Assembly (NCBI GenBank): GCA_030824725.1 | Contig: JAPJRE010000026.1 | Location: 1 to 19,190, forward strand | DNA: 19,190 bases | Direction: 5' to 3' | DNA from: Sphingomonas sp. | GTDB taxonomy: Bacteria; Pseudomonadota; Alphaproteobacteria; Sphingomonadales; Sphingomonadaceae | Shown: one piece after another, positions 12,825 through 19,190 of the stretch | Layout of the letters: the number at the start of each line of letters is the position of its first letter | How positions within the stretch are numbered: position 1 is the first letter of the stretch | Position numbers and translations under genes: made by a program | The notes under the pieces: model-generated | The model's input: only the letters and a program-made list of their open reading frames with translations | Databases searched by the model: none | What the model was told of the DNA's origin: nothing

Positions 12825-15235
12825 CCTCCCCGCGGATCGATCGGCGCCAGGCGATGCTGGGCCTCTCCGCCGGTGCGGGCATTCCCCTCGACGTGGTTGC
12901 AGCGGGTGCCGGGGCGATGGCGGCCACCGCCGCGGAGACCATGCTCTGGTATGCCCAGCCCGCCGCCGCCTGGGTGGAGGCGCTGCCGGTCGGCAACGGC
13001 CGGATCGGCGCCATGGTTTATGGCGGGATCGACACCGAATATCTCCAGCTCAACGAGGACACGCTCTGGTCCGGCGGCCCCTATGACCCGGTGAACCCGG
13101 AAGCGCGGGGCGCACTCGCCGAGGTACGCCGGCGTATCTTCGCAGGCCAGTTCGCCGAGGCCGAGGCGCTCGCCAACGCCAAGCTGATGGCCACACCGCT
13201 GCGGCAGATGCCCTATGCGACGATGGGCATGCTGGTCCTCCGTCGCCCGGGGGCGCCCGAGGCGTCGCCGCCGGATCGCGCGCGCAACCGGGTAACGCCC
13301 GACGATCCTGCCCGCCCCGTCCCCGACTATCGCCGCGATCTGGATCTGGACCGTGCCGTCGCGACCACCCGCTGGCGCGAGGACGGCGTTACCTTCCGCC
13401 GCGAAGTGCTCGCCTCGGCAGTGGACCAGGTCATCGCGGTGCAGCTCTCGGCCAGCGCGCCCGGCCGGATCGACGTCGACCTGTCGATGACCAGCCCGCT
13501 ACGCGGGGCCGAGATTCGCGCCGGGCGGGCGGACGAGATCGTCCTTGCCGGCCGCAACCAGGATGCGGAGGGCATTGCCGGCGCGCTCTCGGCGGAAGCA
13601 CGCGTGCGCGCCATCCCGCGCGGCGGCAGTGTGCGCCGCGAAGGCGATCGGCTGGTCGTGCGCGGCGCCGACGAACTGCTGGTGCTGGTCGCAATGGCGA
13701 CCAGCCACCGCCGCTTCGACGATGTCGGCGGAAACCCGTCCGCGATCACGACCGCCCAGATCGACCGCGCCGCCCGGCGCGACTTCGCGGCGATCGCGGC
13801 GGATGCGACCGCGGACCATCGCAGGCTGTACCGGCGGGTCTCGTTGCGGCTCGGCCACGGACCCGGCGAGGCGCTGCCGACCGACCAGCGGATCCGTGCC
13901 GGGGAGAGCGGCAGCGACCGTGCGCTGGCGACGCTCTACTGCAACTATGCGCGCTACCTGCTGATCGCCGCGTCGCGCCCCGGCACCCAGCCCGCCAACC
14001 TGCAGGGCATCTGGAACGACAGCAACAATCCGCCCTGGGGCAGCAAGTACACGGTGAACATCAACACCGAGATGAACTATTGGCCGGCCGAGCCTGCTGG
14101 CCTGCCCGAATGCGTCGAGCCGCTGGTGGCGATGGTGCGCGATCTGGCGGTTACCGGCGCGCGCACCGCGCGGACCATGTACGGCGCGCGCGGCTGGGTC
14201 TGCCACCACAATACCGATCTGTGGCGCGCCACCGCGCCCATCGACGGCGCCCAATATGGCCTGTGGCCCACCGGCGGCGCCTGGCTCTGCCTGCACCTGT
14301 GGGATCGCTATGATTACGGGCGCGACAAGGCCTATCTCGCCTCGATCTATCCGATCCTGCAGGGCGCGGCGCTGTTCTTCCTCGACGTGCTCCAGCAGGA
14401 TCCCGGGACCGGCTTCCTCGTCACCAATCCCTCGCTCTCGCCCGAGAACGGCCATGGCCATGGCGCGTCGCTCTGCGCCGGGCCGACCATGGACATGGCA
14501 ATCCTGCGCGACCTGTTCGATCGGACCGCCCGCGCCGCCGAGATCCTGGGCAAGGATGCCGAGCTGCGGCGGGAGCTGCTGGCCGCGCGTGCGCGGCTGG
14601 CGCCGTTCCGCATCGGCCGCCAGGGACAGCTCCAGGAGTGGCAGGCGGACTGGGACGGCGATGCGGAAGATCCCCACCACCGCCATGTCAGCCATCTCTA
14701 CGCGCTCTATCCCGCGCACCAGATCGACGTGCGGGAGACGCCCGATCTGGCCGCTGCCGCACGGCGCTCGCTGGAGCTCCGTGGCGACGAGGCGACGGGC
14801 TGGGCGACGGCGTGGCGCATTGCGCTATGGGCGCGGCTCGGCGACGGCAACCATGCCCATCGCATCCTGCGCTTCCTGATCGGCCCGAAGCGCACCTATC
14901 CCAATCTGTTCGATGCCCATCCGCCCTTCCAGATCGACGGCAATTTCGGCGGTGCGGCGGCGATCCTCGAGATGCTGATGCGCAGTGTCGGCGACACGAT
15001 CACGCTGCTCCCCGCGCTGCCCGACGCCTGGCCGGAGGGCGAGGTCCACGGCCTGCGCGCCCGTGGCACGCGCGAGGTCGATCTCGCCTGGCGCGACGGT
15101 GTGCTGGCCTCGGTGACGGTGCGCAGCCGCATCGCCGGGCAGGTCACACTGCGCTGCGCGGATGCCACCCACACCCTCACGCTTCGCCCCGGACAGGCCG
15201 TGCGGCTGGTCGGCCCGACGCTTCGGCCCGCCTGA
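12821..15235 (+). CDS. Glycoside hydrolase family 95 alpha-L-fucosidase, exported
   Basis: An 804-residue enzyme of normal GH95 length. D-R-R-Q-A-M-L-G-L near residue 7 starts a Tat-like leader. The N-terminal beta domain opens with A-L-P-V-G-N-G-R-I-G-A-M-V-Y-G-G and L-N-E-D-T-L-W-S-G-G-P (54-87). The (alpha/alpha)6 catalytic domain has N-I-N-T-E-M-N-Y-W-P-A-E (N413, N415), H-N-T-D-L-W-R, S-P-E-N-G-H-G (E542, proposed general acid) and Q-I-D-G-N-F-G-G (D706), in the order of Bifidobacterium AfcA N421, N423, E566 and D766. It inverts configuration and hydrolyses alpha-1,2-type fucosyl residues, as in xyloglucan side chains; some GH95 members act on galactosides instead. A charged, Pro-rich insert (~143-168) interrupts the N domain. 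Convergent with a GH43 gene 8 bp away. Confidence 0.92.
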   Translation: MTSPRIDRRQAMLGLSAGAGIPLDVVAAGAGAMAATAAETMLWYAQPAAAWVEALPVGNGRIGAMVYGGIDTEYLQLNEDTLWSGGPYDPVNPEARGALAEVRRRIFAGQFAEAEALANAKLMATPLRQMPYATMGMLVLRRPGAPEASPPDRARNRVTPDDPARPVPDYRRDLDLDRAVATTRWREDGVTFRREVLASAVDQVIAVQLSASAPGRIDVDLSMTSPLRGAEIRAGRADEIVLAGRNQDAEGIAGALSAEARVRAIPRGGSVRREGDRLVVRGADELLVLVAMATSHRRFDDVGGNPSAITTAQIDRAARRDFAAIAADATADHRRLYRRVSLRLGHGPGEALPTDQRIRAGESGSDRALATLYCNYARYLLIAASRPGTQPANLQGIWNDSNNPPWGSKYTVNINTEMNYWPAEPAGLPECVEPLVAMVRDLAVTGARTARTMYGARGWVCHHNTDLWRATAPIDGAQYGLWPTGGAWLCLHLWDRYDYGRDKAYLASIYPILQGAALFFLDVLQQDPGTGFLVTNPSLSPENGHGHGASLCAGPTMDMAILRDLFDRTARAAEILGKDAELRRELLAARARLAPFRIGRQGQLQEWQADWDGDAEDPHHRHVSHLYALYPAHQIDVRETPDLAAAARRSLELRGDEATGWATAWRIALWARLGDGNHAHRILRFLIGPKRTYPNLFDAHPPFQIDGNFGGAAAILEMLMRSVGDTITLLPALPDAWPEGEVHGLRARGTREVDLAWRDGVLASVTVRSRIAGQVTLRCADATHTLTLRPGQAVRLVGPTLRPA

Positions 15236-15243
15236 GGTGGCGG

Positions 15244-16254
15244 CTAGCGCGCTTTCGCCGCGGTGACGCCCGCCTCGGTCTGGACCACCGGCTTCATCGT
15301 GCCGTCGGCATTATATTCCAGCCGCTCGACGGTGACCGCGCGGCGCCCGATCGCCCCGTTCAGGTCGCCGATCGAGAGCGTCGCATTGTGCAGGAACAGA
15401 TACCAGTCGCCCTTGAACTGGGCGATCCCGGGATGGATCGTGAAGCTGTACTTGCCCGATCCGGTCAGCTCGCCGCGATAGGTCCAGGGGCCCTGGATCG
15501 AGGGGGCGGTGGCATAGGACACCTTTTCGTCCCGATGCTTCGAGCGATCGAGCGAGGCGTAGGTCAGGTAATAGAGTGCGCCGCGCTTGTGAAGCCAGGG
15601 CCCCTCCTCGAAATGGGGCGGCGTGATCTCGGTGATCGGGCCGTCGATCTCGATCATGTTGGGCTTCAGCTTGGCGATGTAGCATTGCCGGTTGCCCCAG
15701 GCAATCCAGGTGGTGCCGTCGTCGTCGGTGAAGACGGTCGGATCGATGTCCTCCCAGCTATGGGTGCCCTTGGGCGTCATGCTGTTGGTGATCAGCGCAG
15801 AGCCCTTCGCGTCGACGAACGGCCCGGTCGGGCTGTCCGAGACGGCGACGGCGATGGCCTTGCCCGGGTGGGTCGCGTCATGCTCGACCGCGGCATAGAA
15901 CCAGAACTTGCCGTTCTTCTGGATCGCCTGCGACGCCCAGGCATCGGCCTTCGCCCATTTGAAGTCGGCGACGCGGAGGATCGGGCCGTGATCGGTCCAA
16001 TGGCGCATGTCCGTGGTCGAATAGACCAGCCATTCGCGCATGTTGAACATCTCGTCGCGCTGAGCCTCGTCATGTCCGACATACAGATACAGCCGATCCT
16101 TCACCACCAGCGGCGCGGGATCGGCGGTGAACTTGTCGCGAATGATTGGGTTCGTCCCGGGCGCAAACGCGGCGGGTGCCTGCGCCAGTGCCGCCTGCGC
16201 ACCCATCATCCCGCAGACCGCCGCGAAGGCGCCCCCAACAAAACCCTTGCGCAT
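15244..16254 (-). CDS. Glycoside hydrolase family 43 protein, single domain, secreted
   Basis: A 336-residue enzyme with a Sec-type leader (M-R-K-G-F-V-G-G-A-F through A-A-L-A-Q-A). The GH43 propeller shows F-T-A-D-P-A-P-L-V (base D45), W-E-D-I-D-P-T-V-F (D171) and F-E-E-G-P-W-L (acid E217). N-P-I-I-R-D-K-F-T-A-D-P at its start and Y-L-Y-V-G-H-D-E-A are typical of arabinofuranosidase/xylosidase-type GH43. Unlike the other GH43 here, it has no extra C-terminal domain. Two starts are possible: 16266 and 16254; the second follows GAGAGG by three bases and begins a compact leader, so it is preferred. Divergent from the K+ channel gene by 120 bp. It likely trims arabinosyl or xylosyl side groups together with the fucosidase. 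Confidence 0.88.
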   Translation of the reverse strand: MRKGFVGGAFAAVCGMMGAQAALAQAPAAFAPGTNPIIRDKFTADPAPLVVKDRLYLYVGHDEAQRDEMFNMREWLVYSTTDMRHWTDHGPILRVADFKWAKADAWASQAIQKNGKFWFYAAVEHDATHPGKAIAVAVSDSPTGPFVDAKGSALITNSMTPKGTHSWEDIDPTVFTDDDGTTWIAWGNRQCYIAKLKPNMIEIDGPITEITPPHFEEGPWLHKRGALYYLTYASLDRSKHRDEKVSYATAPSIQGPWTYRGELTGSGKYSFTIHPGIAQFKGDWYLFLHNATLSIGDLNGAIGRRAVTVERLEYNADGTMKPVVQTEAGVTAAKAR

Positions 16255-16374
16255 CACCCTCTCCATCTGTTCCGACGAGGACATTAGTCCGGGTAGATCG
16301 TGGGTCAACCGCCCGCCGCGCCGGCGGTACCCTCCGGTTGCCTCCTGCGCCGAAGTCGCGTTAGACGGAGCTGG

Positions 16375-17418
16375 ATGGCAGCGCGACACCCACGCCCGTC
16401 GGCCGAGGAAATGCCGATCCTGCGGCGGCGCGGCCGTACCCCCGCCTGGGTCGCGCTCGGCTGGCGCGTGATCGTGGCGCTTGCGCTGATCGGCGTCGCG
16501 CTCGCCGGCCACTGGATCGACCGGGAAGGGTTGCGCGACAATGTCGACGGCGAGGTGAGCTTCGTCGACGTCGTCTACTTCACCATGATCACCATCACCA
16601 CCGTCGGCTATGGCGACATCGTGCCGGTGACCGATCGGGCACGGATGTTCGACACCTTCGTCGTCACGCCGGTGCGGCTGTTCGTGTGGCTGATCTTTCT
16701 GGGCACAGCCTATGATTTCCTGCTGCGGCGGGTTTGGGAGAAATGGCGGATGCGAGCGCTGCAGCGGGATCTGAGTGGCCATGTGATCGTCGCCGGGCAC
16801 GGGACGAGCGGTACCGAAGCAGTGGGCGAGCTGATCCGCCGCGGCAAGCCGCGCGACACGATCGTGGTGATCGATCCCCGGGGCGACGCCGTCGTCCGCG
16901 CCGAGATGGAAGGCGTGCTCGTCGTCGAGGGCGATGCCACCCGCAACGCGACCCTGGAGGCGGTCCAGCTGTCCCGGGCCAGCGCGCTGATCGTGGCAGC
17001 CGGCCGTGACGATACGTCCATCCTCATCGTACTGACCGCGCGGCGGATCGCGCAGGACATCCCGATCAGCGTCGTCATCCGATCGGAGGACAACGAGGCG
17101 CTCGCGGTCCAGGCCGGCGCCAACACGGTGATCAACCCGGCGAGCTTCGCCGGGTTGCTGCTCGCCGGTTCGACGACCGGTCCGCACCTGGCCGAATATA
17201 TGATGGACCTGGCCGGCCTGCACGGCGCCGTGTCGCTGCACGAGCGAAGCGTCGCTGCCGAGGAAATCCACCGCCCGCTGTCGTCCATCACCACCGGGCT
17301 GGGGCTGCGCATCTACCGCCATGGCCAGCGCTATGGTTTCTGGCAGCCCGAGGCCCAATCGCTCGAGCCGGGCGACAAGATCATCGAGGTGGTCCCCTCG
17401 GCGGACCGAGCTGGCTGA
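16375..17418 (+). CDS. Two-TM potassium channel with RCK/TrkA-N domain
   Basis: A 347-residue membrane protein. One helix at ~28-46, a pore loop with the selectivity filter T-V-G-Y-G-D (76-81), and a second helix at ~92-115 make a KcsA/MthK-type pore, which would assemble as a tetramer in the inner membrane. The cytoplasmic part starts with G-H-V-I-V-A-G-H-G-T-S-G (136-146), the Rossmann glycine motif of a TrkA-N/RCK domain, then V-V-I-D-P-R and V-V-E-G-D-A-T. The last ~75 residues (L-E-P-G-D-K-I-I-E-V-V) resemble the end of a TrkA-C lobe. The channel would be ligand-gated, by NAD(H) or ions. ATG 16375 has GGAG 4 bases upstream; ATG 16411 and GTG 16300 are weaker choices. Its stop lies 6 bp from that of the GGDEF-EAL remnant. 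Confidence 0.88.
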   Translation: MAARHPRPSAEEMPILRRRGRTPAWVALGWRVIVALALIGVALAGHWIDREGLRDNVDGEVSFVDVVYFTMITITTVGYGDIVPVTDRARMFDTFVVTPVRLFVWLIFLGTAYDFLLRRVWEKWRMRALQRDLSGHVIVAGHGTSGTEAVGELIRRGKPRDTIVVIDPRGDAVVRAEMEGVLVVEGDATRNATLEAVQLSRASALIVAAGRDDTSILIVLTARRIAQDIPISVVIRSEDNEALAVQAGANTVINPASFAGLLLAGSTTGPHLAEYMMDLAGLHGAVSLHERSVAAEEIHRPLSSITTGLGLRIYRHGQRYGFWQPEAQSLEPGDKIIEVVPSADRAG

Positions 17419-17424
17419 TCGCCC

Positions 17425-18681
17425 TTACCCGACCCTGCGATCGAACGCCTTGTCCTTCCCCCTGCCGGACAGGAGCGCGGAAAGCTCCTGCTCGCGCAGC
17501 GCCTTCGAGAAGAGGAAGCCCTGGAGTTCGTTGCACCCGGCGGTGCGCAGCAATGCACTCTGCTCGGCGGTCTCGACGCCTTCCGCGGTGATCGACAGGT
17601 TCATCGCCCGACCCAGCGCGATGACCGCCTGCACGATCGCTATCGCTTCCTCGTCCTGGCCCACCCGCTTCACGAAGCTGCGATCGATCTTGATGCGGTC
17701 CACCTTGAAGCGCTTGAGATAGCTCAGGCTCGAATAGCCGGTGCCAAAATCGTCGAGCGCGATGCTGAAGCCAGCCTCGCGCAGCGCGTTGAGCTCCTCC
17801 TGCCCCTTGCTGCCGTCCTCGACCAGCACGCCCTCGGTCACCTCCAGCTCGATCTGCCGGGGGCGGACCCCCGCGTCCTCCACGATGGACCGGATGACCT
17901 GCGCCACCCCCGGCGTCTTGAACTGTGTCGGCGAAATGTTGACCGCCATTGTCAGGTCCGGCCATTGCCGGGCGACGCGGCAGGCCTCGGCCAGCACCCA
18001 GTTGCCCAGCGCCGCGATCAGCCCGGTCTCCTCGGCAAGCGGGATGAACACGTCGGGGGACAGCGTGCCGCGGCTCGGATGTTCCCAGCGGACCAGCGCC
18101 TCCAGCCCCACGATCGTCCGGCCGGTGGCGTCGAGCTTGGGCTGGTAGGCGACGAACAGCTCGCGCCGCCCCTCCAGCGCGTGGCGCAGATCCTCTTCCA
18201 GCAGGCGGCGATTGGCCAGGCTCTCGTCCATGTCGGGGGTGAAGAAGCGATAGCCGTTGCGCCCGCTTTCCTTCGCCCGGTACATCGCGATGTCGGCCTT
18301 TCGGAGCAATTCGGTCCGGTCCGAGCCGTGCGGCGCCGCCAACGCGATGCCGATGCTGCCGCCGATATGGACGGTGGAGCCCATGATGTCGAACGGCCGG
18401 CGCAACTCGGCCAGGCAGGTCTCCGCCAGGCTGCCGAGCATCGCTGCATCGTCGATCCCGTTGATGCAGGTCGCGAACTCGTCGCCGCCCAGCCGGGCGA
18501 CGATCCCGTGTCGCGGCAGGCAGGCGGAGAGCCGCGCCGCCACCGCCTGGATCAGCTGGTCGCCGGCCAGGTGGCCCAGCGTGTCGTTGACCTGCTTGAA
18601 CTTGTCGAGGTCGATCAGGAGCACGCCGAGCGAGGGCTGCTCGCGGTCGCCGACGATCGCCTCGTCGACAAAGCGGTTGGC
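17425..18681 (-). pseudogene. GGDEF-EAL cyclic-di-GMP protein, 5' end removed by a Tn3-family element
   Basis: GGDEF-EAL homology runs from about 18681 (A-N-R-F-V-D-E-A) to TAA at 17427-17425. Just before it in frame is a TGA (18690-18688), so the N-terminal region (sensor or membrane part) and the first ~15 residues of the GGDEF domain are lost. Counting from a GTG at 18624, GGDEF is intact at 46-50, but the inhibitory RxxD site is not evident. The EAL domain is complete: E-A-L at 175-177, N229, D-D-F-G-T-G at 291-296, K312, E348 and Q-G-F-L-F-S. The parent would have made and/or broken down cyclic di-GMP. A shortened protein from GTG 18624 would lack the first GGDEF strand but could keep phosphodiesterase activity if a promoter in the transposon end drives it. 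Confidence 0.8.
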
Positions 18682-18689
18682 GTCACCTC

Positions 18690-18727
18690 AAGGTTTGTTC
18701 GCCAGACAACGATTTCTCGGACATAAG
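18690..18727 (-). repeat. Probable terminal inverted repeat of a Tn3-family transposon
   Basis: The stretch ends inward in ACATAAG (18721-18727), the conserved inner end of Tn3-family 38-bp repeats (usually GGGG at the outer end and TAAG at the inner). Counting 38 bases back gives 18690, where the outer bases read AAGG, so the exact edge may be 18690-18692 or the end is degenerate. It lies 11 bp from the transposase stop, as expected. The matching end is outside the window. Confidence 0.5.
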
Positions 18728-18738
18728 CGGAACATGGG

Positions 18739-19190
18739 CTACGCTACACGCTTCAACCGCGCCATTGGCTCGTTGAGTGGGTGGAATTCACCTGCTGGAA
18801 GTCGCCTGGCCTGCTCCCAGAGGTAATCGCCGGTCAGACTGATGTGCGCCCAGCCCATCGGAGAAAGGTGCGCAAGCAGTGCCGCATCGAACGTCGTGCC
18901 GACAGCGTTGAGGTGCTGGGCGGCCCGGTCGAGATAGACCGTGTTCCAGTAGGAAATCGCCGCAATCAGCAGGTTCAGCCCAGATGCGCGAAATTCCTGA
19001 TTTTCCAGCGAGCGATCGGTGAACCGACCCTGCCGGTTGGTATAGATGGCGGCGGCAAGCGTGTGCCTCGCCTCGCCTTTGTTGAGACCGGCCTGACAGG
19101 CACGTCGCAGTTCCGGTTGTTCAAGCCAATCGAGCGTGAACAAAGTGCGCTCGATACGGCCCAGTTCAGCCAATGCAAAATCCAGCCTGT
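18739..19190 (-). CDS. Tn3 family transposase, C-terminal part (5' end outside window)
   Basis: The frame is open from the window edge to TAG at 18741-18739, giving ~150 residues. The sequence has the hallmarks of the Tn3 TnpA C-terminus: L-G-R-I-E-R-T-L-F-T-L-D-W-L, L-N-K-G-E-A-R-H-T-L, R-A-S-G-L-N-L-L-I-A-A-I-S-Y-W-N-T-V-Y-L and L-S-P-M-G-W-A-H-I-S-L-T-G-D-Y-L-W. The Glu in N-K-G-E-A is likely the last acidic residue of the DDE triad. TnpA catalyses replicative transposition, forming cointegrates. This portion shows no frameshift or internal stop, so the gene may be intact beyond the window. Confidence 0.92.
   Translation of the reverse strand, partial: RLDFALAELGRIERTLFTLDWLEQPELRRACQAGLNKGEARHTLAAAIYTNRQGRFTDRSLENQEFRASGLNLLIAAISYWNTVYLDRAAQHLNAVGTTFDAALLAHLSPMGWAHISLTGDYLWEQARRLPAGEFHPLNEPMARLKRVA

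Larger units (their letters stand above)
18690..19190 (-). mobile_element. End of a Tn3-family transposon (continues past the window)
   Basis: A terminal repeat followed inward by the transposase C-terminus, oriented so the gene ends at this tip. By eye the GC content is visibly lower than in the neighbouring genes, which supports acquisition. The insertion lies within the GGDEF part of the cyclic-di-GMP gene. Cargo, resolvase and the other end cannot be seen. Confidence 0.75.

Noticed and set aside
13499..14719. 406-codon minus-strand frame opposite GH95
   Set aside because: Antisense to the fucosidase catalytic domain; no motif.
14638..16287. 549-codon plus-strand frame over the end of GH95 and the second GH43
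   Set aside because: It runs out of frame through GH95 and antisense to GH43; shadow.
16255..17358. N-terminal extension of the second GH43 frame to 704 codons
   Set aside because: The extension is antisense to the K+ channel gene; the real start is marked by the signal peptide near 16254.
1..19190. CRISPR arrays, tRNA/rRNA genes, toxin-antitoxin or phage-defence systems
   Set aside because: No regular repeat-spacer pattern, no tRNA-like cloverleaf noticed and no defence-type domains were seen.

Overview
The window is a high-GC chromosomal stretch, and the gene content points to a sphingomonad (alphaproteobacterium, Sphingomonas or a close relative). The grounds are a DUF4403 lipoprotein, a DUF1800/DUF1501 pair, plant-polysaccharide hydrolases and an abundance of twin-arginine signal peptides. 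The assignment is inferred from protein character, not from a database match.

Layout. 1-515: the end of a type-B carboxylesterase. 512-790 (minus): a small in-frame scar joining the start of an ABC-transporter ATPase to the last part of a LuxR-type response regulator. 967-1518: a hemerythrin-like HHE protein. 1614-3110: a DUF4403 lipoprotein, overlapping by 30 bp the convergent Tat-exported lactonase gene (3081-4172, minus). 4261-5241: a Tat-signal SDR oxidoreductase. 5261-7222 (minus): a large repeat protein with two TonB-C-like modules. 7285-7722: a small exported thioredoxin-fold protein. 7814-10890: a DUF1800 lipoprotein and a DUF1501 Tat protein in one operon. 10910-16254: a carbohydrate-degradation block of GH43, GH95 alpha-L-fucosidase and a second GH43, all with export signals. 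16375-17418: a single-pore K+ channel fused to an RCK/TrkA-N domain. 17425-18681 (minus): a GGDEF-EAL gene that has lost its 5' part. 18690-19190: the end of a Tn3-family transposon (terminal repeat plus transposase C-terminus) that truncates it.

How the genes fit together. Most products are predicted to work outside the cytoplasm (two lipoproteins, five Tat-type leaders, Sec-type leaders). The GH95/GH43/GH43 block, perhaps with the upstream esterase, looks like part of a locus for plant cell-wall side chains (fucosyl and arabinosyl/xylosyl decorations). No TonB-dependent receptor or LacI-type regulator gene lies inside the window. The hemerythrin and SDR genes are of types often seen in the alphaproteobacterial general stress response, and weak EcfG-like motifs precede them.

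No RNA genes, CRISPR array, prophage or defence system was seen. The clearest unusual points are the ABC/LuxR deletion scar, the Tn3-truncated GGDEF-EAL gene, a short leader ORF coupled by ATGA to the fucosidase, an SD-masking hairpin before the DUF4403 gene, the duplicated TonB-C-like module, and the uncharacterised DUF1800-DUF1501 operon.
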